Shown here: positions 1 to 5,699 of the stretch, one piece after another
Layout of the letters: each line of letters begins with the position of its first letter
Position numbering within the stretch: the first letter of the stretch is position 1
Origin: Flammeovirgaceae bacterium
GTDB taxonomy: Bacteria > Bacteroidota > Bacteroidia > Cytophagales > Cyclobacteriaceae
DNA length: 6,731 nt
Reading direction: 5' to 3'
Assembly: GCA_022616575.1 (NCBI GenBank)
Contig: JAKEEN010000051.1
Coordinates: forward strand, 1-6,731
Program-made: the position numbers and the translations under genes
Notes under the pieces: model-generated
What the model saw: the letters and a program-made list of their open reading frames with translations, nothing else
Database searches by the model: none
What the model was told of the DNA's origin: nothing

Positions 1-2
1 GC

Positions 3-488
3 GTTGAATTCTATTTGGAAGAGCGGCTTGGTCATGAATTTGAGTTTGTTGGATTTCGTGATCCATTTTTTGTAGCCGATGATCATGTTCCTGTTGGTAA
101 ACAGTTTACGCGTGGATCAAGTATTAGTATCAAACAAAAATTTTATAATCCCATGCGCGTGGGTATGTGGTATTTTGGCCATGAGGTTCGGTTTACCAAT
201 GTAGGGCATTTTGCCAATGTGCCCATTGCCCAGTCCCCCGAAAATACCTTTACAGCAACGTCAACCGAACAACGGATTGAATATGGATTAATACTCGGCT
301 ACCGCATTATGAAAAACAATAAGAACAAGGGTTTTACTATCGATACTTTTTGCTCAGTCGATTTTGGATACCGGGGATTTGATGTGGAAGAAACTTATGC
401 GCAGTATTTTACTGACTTAAATCAAAAGAAGTTTGCTAATACTTTTCACTTCGGAGTGAATTTCGGAAATGTATTTTCGTTTCGGTAA
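3..488 (+). CDS. C-terminal part of a probable outer-membrane beta-barrel protein (5' end outside window)
   Basis: The reading frame is open from the left edge (frame starting at base 3), so the true start lies upstream. A TTG at base 15 is formally possible as a start, but nothing supports it. About 161 residues are visible. They contain many short stretches of alternating aromatic/hydrophobic and polar residues, such as FTIDTFCSVDFGYRGF and FHFGVNFGNVFSFR. The chain ends in Phe-Arg after an aromatic-rich strand. This pattern fits transmembrane strands of an outer-membrane beta-barrel, and the C-terminal strand with a near-terminal Phe is typical of such proteins. No catalytic motif is visible. 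I cannot name the family; a DUF3575-like or porin-like barrel is a guess. The stop codon lies 2 nt before the heptamer repeat at 491-546. The next gene starts 85 nt downstream on the same strand, so co-transcription is possible but unproven. Confidence 0.6.
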   Translation, partial: VEFYLEERLGHEFEFVGFRDPFFVADDHVPVGKQFTRGSSISIKQKFYNPMRVGMWYFGHEVRFTNVGHFANVPIAQSPENTFTATSTEQRIEYGLILGYRIMKNNKNKGFTIDTFCSVDFGYRGFDVEETYAQYFTDLNQKKFANTFHFGVNFGNVFSFR

Positions 489-490
489 AA

Positions 491-546
491 GTTATCAGTT
501 ATCAGTTAACTGATAACGATTAACGATTAACTGATAACCATTAACG
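491..546. repeat. Intergenic 7-nt-periodic inverted repeat with a 20-bp perfect palindrome
   Basis: These 56 bases divide exactly into eight 7-nt units. The first two are GTTATCA; from 505 onward the units read as variants of (G/A)(A/T)TAAC plus one base, that is, the reverse complement TGATAAC and a variant ATTAAC. Bases 498-517 form the perfect palindrome GTTATCAGTTAACTGATAAC, which could fold as an 8-bp stem with a TTAA loop. A longer alternative pairs 491-501 with 528-538. The element begins 2 nt after a stop codon. There is no T-tract after the hairpin, so it is not a standard intrinsic terminator. It could end or protect transcripts, bind a protein, or be a dispersed repeat; which of these is unknown. 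Confidence 0.75.
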
Positions 547-573
547 TACCATGAAGGATAAAAACCTTTCAGT

Positions 574-2151
574 ATGAGCCCTAAAGAATTAATTCTTACT
601 CCCCAGGAAGCTTTTGATGAAGTTGCCTTCAAAGAAGCACTTTATTCCAAACTCAAAATTCCCCTCGATGGTCCTGTTTTTGTAAAGCCCATCAAACGTT
701 CCATCGATGCCCGCTCGAAAAATGTAGTTGTACGGGTACAGTATGAGATTATTGATTCATCGCAAAGTCAGGGGATTAATCGATTTAGAAAGGAATACAA
801 TAATGTTAGTGAGGCGCGCAGGGTGATTATTGTTGGCTCAGGTCCGTCAGGATTGTTTGCTGGTTTGCGACTGATTGAGCTTGGCTTCAAACCTATTATT
901 CTTGAGCGAGGCAATGACGTTCAAAAGAGAAGAAGGGACTTGGCAGCCATCAATAAAGAGCATATTGTAAACCCGGATTCAAACTATTGCTTTGGCGAGG
1001 GTGGAGCGGGCACGTATTCAGATGGTAAACTCTATACACGCTCGAAGAAGCGGGGCGATGTAAATCGGATACTTGAAATAATGGTGGCACACGGTGCCAA
1101 AGACGAAATTTTGTTTGATGCGCATCCGCACATTGGTACTAATAAATTACCTAAGCTTATTGAGGAGATCCGGCAAACCATTTTAAATGCGGGAGGAGAA
1201 GTTCATTTTAATACAAGTGTAACTGATTTTATAATAAAGAGCCAGACTATTAATGGAGTTGTTACAGATAATGGGGATAAACTGGAAGGCGAAGCGGTGA
1301 TCCTTGCAACGGGCCACTCTGCGAGGGATATTTTTAAACTCCTTCAATCAAAAAAAATAGATATTGAAGCTAAGCCTTTTGCTTTAGGTGTTCGTGTTGA
1401 GCATCATCAAAACCTGGTTGACCGGATTCAATATCATTGTTCAGCTGACAGAGGCCTTTACTTGCCGGCCTCATCTTACTCCTTAGTTCATCAAGCTAGT
1501 GTTAAGGGCAAGGAGCGGGGTGTATTTTCTTTTTGCATGTGCCCCGGTGGTTTTATCGTTCCATCAGCAACAGCGCAGGGCGAGGTGGTGGTTAATGGCA
1601 TGAGTCCATCACGCAGAGATTCTAAATTTGCTAATTCAGGTATTGTTGTAGCTGTTGAAGAATCTGATTTTAAAAAATATAATCATGAAGGTGCCTTGGC
1701 AGGATTATATTTTCAGGCTGAGATTGAAAAGAAGGCCTGTGATGTTGCCGGAAAAACGCAAACGGCCCCGGCCCAGCGCCTGCTCGACTTTGTGGAGGGA
1801 AAAGTTTCACCTTCACTTTTAGAAACATCGTATCAGCCGGGGTTGGCTTCAGTTGATATGCGCGAAGTGTTACCTGATTTTATTATTCAGGCCTTGCGAC
1901 AGGGGTTCAAGAATTTTGGCAGCAAGATGAAAGGGTATCTTACTAATGAAGCTCAGGTGGTTGGTGTAGAAAGCAGGACCTCATCACCGGTTCGTATTCC
2001 GCGTGATAAAGAAACATTAGAGCATCCTCACATAAAAGGTCTTTTCCCTTGTGGTGAAGGCGCAGGGTATGCAGGCGGAATTGTTTCGGCTGCCATGGAT
2101 GGTGAACGATGTGCCGAGGCTGTGTGTTCTAAAATCAAAAAACAGGTCTAG
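574..2151 (+). CDS. FAD-dependent dehydrogenase/oxidoreductase, COG2509 type
   Basis: The 525-residue protein is a cytosolic flavoprotein of the uncharacterised COG2509 family of FAD-dependent dehydrogenases. Substrate and reaction are unknown for this family. Residues 1-80 form the N-terminal domain typical of the group, with no visible cofactor motif. The dinucleotide-binding fold begins at residue 83 (VIIVGSGPSGLFAG, glycine motif 88-93), with the ribose-binding Glu at 111. The family hallmark FGEGGAGTYSDGKL is at 140-153. A second FAD-contact motif, ATGHSARD, is at 245-252. A Cys-containing segment CMCPGGFIVPS is at 321-331, ESRTSSPVRI at 466-475, and the C-terminal FAD-closing segment starts at 489 (GLFPCGEGAGYAGG). 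Length is normal and nothing appears broken. There is no signal peptide. The start is fixed by an in-frame TAA at 559-561; ATG 574 is the first start after it. AAGGA at 554-558 lies too far away to be a useful ribosome site. The CoA-binding gene follows after 24 nt, suggesting an operon. Confidence 0.9.
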   Translation: MSPKELILTPQEAFDEVAFKEALYSKLKIPLDGPVFVKPIKRSIDARSKNVVVRVQYEIIDSSQSQGINRFRKEYNNVSEARRVIIVGSGPSGLFAGLRLIELGFKPIILERGNDVQKRRRDLAAINKEHIVNPDSNYCFGEGGAGTYSDGKLYTRSKKRGDVNRILEIMVAHGAKDEILFDAHPHIGTNKLPKLIEEIRQTILNAGGEVHFNTSVTDFIIKSQTINGVVTDNGDKLEGEAVILATGHSARDIFKLLQSKKIDIEAKPFALGVRVEHHQNLVDRIQYHCSADRGLYLPASSYSLVHQASVKGKERGVFSFCMCPGGFIVPSATAQGEVVVNGMSPSRRDSKFANSGIVVAVEESDFKKYNHEGALAGLYFQAEIEKKACDVAGKTQTAPAQRLLDFVEGKVSPSLLETSYQPGLASVDMREVLPDFIIQALRQGFKNFGSKMKGYLTNEAQVVGVESRTSSPVRIPRDKETLEHPHIKGLFPCGEGAGYAGGIVSAAMDGERCAEAVCSKIKKQV

Positions 2152-2175
2152 GTTCTACTCGGCCACAATGGGATT

Positions 2176-2544
2176 ATGAAAAAGAAAACAGTGATTATTG
2201 GCGCTACTACAAACCCTGCAAGGTATGCATCGATTGCCGCGGAAATGCTTACTGAATATGGTCATGAAATTGTACCCGTTGGAATAAAAAAAGGGGAGGT
2301 TCAAGGCAAAGAAATACTGGATATCAGAAAGAAGCCTGCCGTAGATGAGGTGGATACAGTAACCCTTTATATTGGAAGACACCACCAGCCCGAATGGTAT
2401 ACGTATATAATGAGTTTAAAGCCGAAGCGGATTATCTTTAATCCTGGCACCGAGAATGATGAATTGGCCGAGCTTGCAGAAGACAATGACATTAATGCCG
2501 TTGAAGGGTGTACGTTGGTGATGCTTCGGACTAACCAGTACTGA
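2176..2544 (+). CDS. Small CoA-binding Rossmann-fold protein (CoA_binding_2 / YccU-like)
   Basis: The 122-residue soluble protein consists of one Rossmann-like domain of the CoA_binding_2 type, related to the CoA-binding part of succinyl-CoA synthetase alpha. The nucleotide loop is GATTNPARY at residues 9-17. A second-strand motif VPVGIKKGEVQGKE at 33-46 matches the family pattern in which the loop is followed by a conserved Gly and Lys/Glu. The family's phosphate-side motif appears as IIFNPGTEND at 86-95, and EGCTLVMLRTNQY closes the domain at 110-122. Such proteins bind CoA or acyl-CoA; no enzymatic activity is established for the stand-alone form. ATG 2176 gives the family's normal N-terminus (MKKKTVIIGAT). 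The gene lies 24 nt behind the FAD dehydrogenase, in the same reading frame and with only one TAG between them, so joint expression is likely. A functional link to that enzyme, for instance on an acyl-CoA substrate, is inference only. The stop lies 3 nt before the second heptamer repeat. Confidence 0.9.
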   Translation: MKKKTVIIGATTNPARYASIAAEMLTEYGHEIVPVGIKKGEVQGKEILDIRKKPAVDEVDTVTLYIGRHHQPEWYTYIMSLKPKRIIFNPGTENDELAELAEDNDINAVEGCTLVMLRTNQY

Positions 2545-2547
2545 GGG

Positions 2548-2608
2548 TTTAAAGTTAGAAGGTATAAAGTTCAGTCGTTTCAACTTTAAACTTTGAACTT
2601 TCTAATTT
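2548..2608. repeat. Second 7-nt-periodic inverted repeat, between convergent genes (possible bidirectional terminator)
   Basis: The right half, 2581-2608, is four consecutive 7-nt units of the form NAACTTT (CAACTTT, AAACTTT, GAACTTT) ending in a diverged CTAATTT. The left half carries the reverse-complement unit AAAGTTN at 2551-2557 and 2566-2572, with a diverged unit between them and one extra base breaking the phase. The halves can pair: 2555-2560 (TTAGAA) with 2600-2605, and 2563-2571 with 2582-2590 with one mismatch. A competing pairing is 2548-2556 with 2582-2590. It fills nearly all of the gap between the stop codons of two convergent genes; its last base is the first base of the minus-strand gene's stop. 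This position, and the T-rich ends on both strands, suit a bidirectional terminator, though the stem is AT-rich and weak. Confidence 0.65.
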
Positions 2609-3063
2609 CATTCCTTCTGCTTGGCAATACTTCCTACATGCACAATCTTCCACTGGCCTTTTTGTTTCTCTAAAATCCGAACTTCTTCAGTCGGGTCGCG
2701 CATTAAATCATCTTTAACAGTCTGTGTAAATCGCACATAGGCACCATTTCCATAAACACGGAAATCGTGCCAATCGGTGCTAACCATAGCCTGGCTTGGC
2801 TTAGCCGTTTTAAAATATTCTGCAAAAGCATTGTTGATGGCACTCCAGCCTTTAAATGAGTTTACATCGGTTGTGTCTGCATACGATTTGTAAGCGTAAG
2901 GAACCTGTGCCCAACAATCCGACCAGCCCTTGTAATCAATTCCGAAGAAGGCCTTAGTCTCTTTTTCTATCACCACTTTAATCGCGTCCGTATCAGGATT
3001 TTTTTGAGCTAAGACACCCGGTACCAAACCTAAGAGAAGAAAAATGAAAATGTTTTTTTTCAT
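2608..3063 (-). CDS. Exported NTF2/SnoaL-like (DUF4440-type) protein
   Basis: The 151-residue protein starts with a clear signal peptide: MKKN, a hydrophobic core IFIFLLLGLVPGVL, and an Ala-Gln junction, so cleavage after residue 19 is likely. This would place it in the periplasm. The rest (about 24-148) has the layout of the NTF2-like cone fold used by SnoaL/DUF4440 proteins. There is a first helix ending in AFFGIDYKGWSDCWA (38-52), a helix SFKGWSAINNAFAEYF (69-84), then strands including HDFRVYGNGAYVRFTQTV (99-116). The final strands are EEVRILEKQKGQWKIVHVGSI (126-146), where the motif 'ekqkGqWKIvHvgs' is typical of the family. Such proteins may bind small ligands or catalyse varied reactions; no specific function can be read here. 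The coding sequence opens with eight A bases after ATG (codons 2-4). It is divergent from ppk2 and convergent with the CoA-binding gene. Confidence 0.82.
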   Translation of the reverse strand: MKKNIFIFLLLGLVPGVLAQKNPDTDAIKVVIEKETKAFFGIDYKGWSDCWAQVPYAYKSYADTTDVNSFKGWSAINNAFAEYFKTAKPSQAMVSTDWHDFRVYGNGAYVRFTQTVKDDLMRDPTEEVRILEKQKGQWKIVHVGSIAKQKE

Positions 3064-3121
3064 AGCAATAGGGTTTTTGGTGCATTTGCGAATGTTCTAT
3101 TAAGTTAAGAATTCAATCAAC

Positions 3122-3151
3122 CAAAATCAACTTTGATTTTTCATTTGTAAA
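3122..3151 (-). promoter_or_regulatory. Candidate promoter for the NTF2-like gene
   Basis: On the minus strand, TGATTTTG (3129 down to 3122) differs by one base from the Bacteroidota -7 consensus TAnnTTTG. A TTTA (3151 down to 3148) lies 18 nt upstream, near the expected -33 position. Transcription would start about 50 nt before the ATG at 3063. The match is imperfect, so this is only a suggestion. Confidence 0.3.
3123..3140. promoter_or_regulatory. Dyad AAAATCAA-CT-TTGATTTT, possible operator
   Basis: Two perfect 8-bp inverted arms (3123-3130 and 3133-3140) are separated by 2 nt. The dyad covers the proposed -7 element of the minus-strand NTF2-like gene, a position that would suit a repressor site. 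The sequence is AT-rich, so chance occurrence is plausible. No binding protein can be named. Confidence 0.3.
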
Positions 3152-3172
3152 TTGAAGTGACCGGGTTGGTAA

Positions 3173-3188
3173 CATGACGAATGTCATG
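3173..3188. promoter_or_regulatory. Dyad CATGAC-GAAT-GTCATG upstream of ppk2, possible FNR/CRP-family operator
   Basis: Two perfect 6-bp arms flank a 4-nt spacer. The inner form ATGAC-N4-GTCAT has the same geometry as the FNR-type site TTGAT-N4-ATCAA and resembles the TTGAC-N4-GTCAA variant, with one change per half-site. The centre is 61 nt before the ppk2 ATG. If the weak -7-like element TATATTGA at 3212-3219 is used, the centre would fall near -44, close to the usual class II activator position. This is inference from geometry. Confidence 0.35.
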
Positions 3189-3241
3189 ATTATTAGTCTC
3201 GGGTAATGAAGTATATTGATTAAAATTTAACGCCAGCGTGT

Positions 3242-4204
3242 ATGCTCTCTGATAACAAGCTTTTTGATAGTAAAGCCTTTTATGCTAAACCGGGAAAAAA
3301 GATTAACCTTAAAGATTTCAACACCAGCTATAAAGGCAAAGAATTGAACAAGAAAGATGCCGAGGCTATGCTGGATATAGGCCGAAAGCATTTAGCCGAA
3401 ATTCAGGACAAACTCTACGCACATAATCAATTCAGTGTTCTGATTATCCTTCAGGCAATGGATGCAGCCGGTAAAGATGGAGCTGTAAAACATATTATGT
3501 CTGGCTTTAATCCCCTGGGTGTAAAAGTATTTAGTTTTAAAGCGCCTACTTCGCACGAGTTAGATCACGATTATTTCTGGAGGCATAGCCTGGCATTGCC
3601 TGCACGCGGAGAGATTGCCATTCATAACCGGTCACACTATGAAAATGTGCTGGTGACACGTGTTCATCCGGAGTGGATCCTCAATGAAAATATTCCAGGA
3701 ATTGATTCAATGAAGGACATAGACAAAAAATTCTGGGAAAAGAGGTATAAACAGATTAACCGATTTGAGAAAAACCTGGCTGAAAACGGAACCATTATTT
3801 TAAAATTCTTTCTGCATGTTTCTAAAAAGGAGCAAAAGAAAAGATTTTTAGAACGAATTGATGATCCGACCAAGAACTGGAAGTTCTCGCTTTCTGATCT
3901 TAAAGAGCGAGGCTATTGGAATGACTACCAAAATGCCTATGAAGAGGCGATCAGCAACACATCGCAAGAACACGCCCCCTGGTTCATCATCCCTGCCAAT
4001 GATAAATGGTTTGCGCGCCTCATCATGGCATCGATTATTTATCGGCAGTTTGAGAAGCTAAAATTCTCATATCCAACAGTGAGCGAAGAACAAAAGGGGG
4101 AATTGCAGAAGGCAAAACTTCAATTGATGGCTGAGGATGAATCTGATGGGGCAGAAAAGAAAAAATCGAGACCAATTAAAAGAAAGCGGTTGAAATCTAC
4201 CTAA
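3242..4204 (+). CDS. ppk2: PPK2-family polyphosphate kinase (polyphosphate:nucleotide phosphotransferase), class III-like
   Basis: The 320-residue cytosolic enzyme transfers phosphate between inorganic polyphosphate and nucleotides. Class III members accept both AMP and ADP, so they can make ATP from polyphosphate. Walker A is AMDAAGKDG at residues 72-80 (Lys78, Asp79). The Walker B region is NRSHYENVLVTRVHPE at 129-144; Asn where classes I/II have Asp, followed by RSHYE, is the form I associate with class III. The lid segment is KKRFLERIDDPTKNWKFSLSD near 199-219, continuing to ERGYW at 222-226. A late core motif is PWFIIPANDKWFARL at 246-260. Length is normal. The last 35 residues are a charged, Lys/Arg-rich tail that could interact with polyphosphate (inference). 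The start is secure: an in-frame TAA lies at 3221-3223 and no other start codon is suitable. Its stop overlaps the stop of the convergent LRR gene by 4 nt. A possible FNR-like dyad lies upstream. Confidence 0.93.
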   Translation: MLSDNKLFDSKAFYAKPGKKINLKDFNTSYKGKELNKKDAEAMLDIGRKHLAEIQDKLYAHNQFSVLIILQAMDAAGKDGAVKHIMSGFNPLGVKVFSFKAPTSHELDHDYFWRHSLALPARGEIAIHNRSHYENVLVTRVHPEWILNENIPGIDSMKDIDKKFWEKRYKQINRFEKNLAENGTIILKFFLHVSKKEQKKRFLERIDDPTKNWKFSLSDLKERGYWNDYQNAYEEAISNTSQEHAPWFIIPANDKWFARLIMASIIYRQFEKLKFSYPTVSEEQKGELQKAKLQLMAEDESDGAEKKKSRPIKRKRLKST

Positions 4205-5559
4205 TCATTCACAATAGCGCCACGTGATTTTAGTTCCTGTTTCACCCAATTAAAATCCTCTGCGTTTTCCCAAGGATTGTTCACCGCGTTAAAAAGCTGA
4301 AGTTTGGTAAGCGATGCTAACTCTTTTGGGAAGTGGTGAAGCGAATTGTGCGACAAATCAAGGTTTTCCAGATTTGAAAGCTTTAGAATCGATTCAGGAA
4401 TTGTGCTAAAGTAGTTGTTATTCATTCGCAAGACTTTAAGCGATGTAAGCTTTGAAAGCGAAGCCGGTAAATTACTAATGCGGTTGTGATGAATATAGAG
4501 TTCTTTTAGGTTTGATAATTCACCAATGCTTTCCGGCAACGAAAAGATTTTATTATTCGACAAGTAAAGAATTTCAACATTTTTCAGATTTGAAATCTTT
4601 GGTTCGATGCGTTCAATTTCATTGTAGTACAAATCAATATCGCGCAAGTTTGTTAATGCATATAGGGCCGAAGGGATCGATGGCAATTTATTTTGATAAA
4701 ATGATAATTGCTCAAGGTTTTTAAGTTGTGAGATAGCCTCATCAACATGAGAAATTGCATTGTTGTTAGCTGTGAGTTTTTTCAGCTCCGGGTATCTTGA
4801 AATGCTATTGTCTATGGCTGAGTATTTATTGTTACGAATATTTAATTCCTTCAGGTATTTGCTTCCTTTCGAATGGAAGGTTGACAGGCTATTCTCGAAC
4901 AGCACAAGTTTGGTGAGTTTTTTGTTTTTTGATACATCCGGAAATAACGTGAGATTGTTTCTGCTAAGGTCAAGGGAGTCAAGGCGCGAAATTTTTTTGT
5001 AGCTCTTTGGCAAATGGGTACTGGAGTGAAGGATGAATTGAGTGAGTATCGGGTTTTTGCCAAGTTTCAATTTCCGGCCAGGATGGTTGTTGAAAATCTC
5101 AATGTGTTTGAGCAAGGGCAGAGTGGCTAATTTCTTTGGCAGAATTTCAATTCTTGTATTCAGGATTTGCAGTTCCTTCAATCGGCTGCATAAATAAATT
5201 TCAGCAGGCAGTTCTTTACCTGCGTAGTTGTCAGATTTCCCGTCAAGACTTAACCGTGTAATTTCGGTTGGTTTTGCTTTTCCTGATTTCAAATCAGAAT
5301 ATGAAGTAAAATCTTTAGATGGTTCATATACATAGCGAAAACCTTTAACCCGGTTTTCTAATAGGTTAAATTGTTGCTCTCGCAGGCTATCGAGCTTCTG
5401 TGTCTTAATTAATCCTCCTGCCTTGTACAGTTCTATAACCTGAGCATTGATCTTCTCAAATTGAATAGAATCCTGGCTGGTTTTGAAGATAGGTTGTCTA
5501 TGTTGCGAAAAGCTGTCGAAGGAACTTAAAAGAAGGCAAAAACAGTAGAGTTTTCTCAT
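4201..5559 (-). CDS. Exported leucine-rich-repeat protein
   Basis: The 452-residue protein begins with a probable signal peptide (MRKLYCFCLLLSSFDSFSQ, cleavage near residue 18 or 19). A non-repeat segment of about 75 residues, helical and charged, follows (30-98). The leucine-rich-repeat domain spans about 99-430. From residue 236 to 420 the repeats are strictly 23 residues apart, with first positions at 236, 259, 282, 305, 328, 351, 374, 397 and 420. The unit is LxxLxLxxNxIxxLP followed by a short helix. Earlier repeats, at 127, 150, 193 and 215, are less regular. The chain ends with a cap-like segment NPWENAEDFNWVKQELKSRG (427-446). Such domains bind proteins; location is periplasmic or surface, with no visible anchor or type IX sorting domain. 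Cysteines 6 and 8 lie inside the signal peptide, and no clear lipobox is present. ATG 5559 is the only start giving a signal peptide. It is divergent from gyrB and convergent with ppk2. Confidence 0.88.
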   Translation of the reverse strand: MRKLYCFCLLLSSFDSFSQHRQPIFKTSQDSIQFEKINAQVIELYKAGGLIKTQKLDSLREQQFNLLENRVKGFRYVYEPSKDFTSYSDLKSGKAKPTEITRLSLDGKSDNYAGKELPAEIYLCSRLKELQILNTRIEILPKKLATLPLLKHIEIFNNHPGRKLKLGKNPILTQFILHSSTHLPKSYKKISRLDSLDLSRNNLTLFPDVSKNKKLTKLVLFENSLSTFHSKGSKYLKELNIRNNKYSAIDNSISRYPELKKLTANNNAISHVDEAISQLKNLEQLSFYQNKLPSIPSALYALTNLRDIDLYYNEIERIEPKISNLKNVEILYLSNNKIFSLPESIGELSNLKELYIHHNRISNLPASLSKLTSLKVLRMNNNYFSTIPESILKLSNLENLDLSHNSLHHFPKELASLTKLQLFNAVNNPWENAEDFNWVKQELKSRGAIVND

Positions 5560-5699
5560 GGATTTTAGGTTGAACAGGGGTATAAGTTTATGGGGTCAGA
5601 AAAGACACATCAATGTCTTAATTTTCTTAAAACAATCGCTCGAATCTCATTTTTTTCGGGGTAAAAAAGCGTATTTTTGTCGGTTTTCAAATACAGCGC
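5560..5699. other. 140-bp divergent intergenic region between the LRR gene and gyrB
   Basis: This AT-rich segment must carry both promoters. A strong gyrB element is visible (5672-5679). For the minus-strand LRR gene I see no good TAnnTTTG. An imperfect dyad, AAGACA (5602-5607) and TGTCTT (5614-5619) with a 6-nt spacer, lies about 45-60 nt upstream of the LRR start and may be a regulatory site or chance. A seven-T tract is at 5650-5656. Confidence 0.5.
5650..5679 (+). promoter_or_regulatory. Probable gyrB promoter (Bacteroidota type)
   Basis: TATTTTTG at 5672-5679 matches the Bacteroidota -7 consensus TAnnTTTG at every fixed position. The expected -33 region, about 18 nt upstream, contains a T-tract at 5650-5656, which is a poor but acceptable match to TTTG. 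Transcription would begin near 5684-5687, leaving a short leader of about 15 nt before the ATG at 5700. Confidence 0.6.

Noticed and set aside
15..17. TTG as the true start of the first gene
   Set aside because: The frame is open to the window edge, and the protein lacks any signal peptide from this point, so the start is upstream.
129..131. Asn instead of Asp in the PPK2 Walker B region (protein residue 129) as a lost catalytic residue
   Set aside because: To my knowledge, NRSHYE is the normal form in class III PPK2 proteins, so it does not indicate inactivation. The coordinates given are residue numbers; the codon is at 3626-3628.
491..546. CRISPR array
   Set aside because: Units are 7 nt and contiguous with no spacers, and no cas gene is near.
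491..546. Standard intrinsic terminator
   Set aside because: The palindrome is AT-rich and no T-tract follows it; a terminator role remains possible but is not shown.
2155..2385. Minus-strand open frame of 76 codons
   Set aside because: It lies antisense to the well-supported CoA-binding gene, shows no family motif, and has no promoter or conserved start.
3664..4061. Open frames on both strands inside ppk2 (3664-3873 minus, 3858-4061 plus)
   Set aside because: Both are shadows of the PPK2 coding sequence, with compositions that do not resemble real proteins.
4512..5063. Three open frames overlapping the LRR gene in other frames
   Set aside because: The LRR frame has a signal peptide and regular repeats, and the alternatives arise from its periodic sequence.
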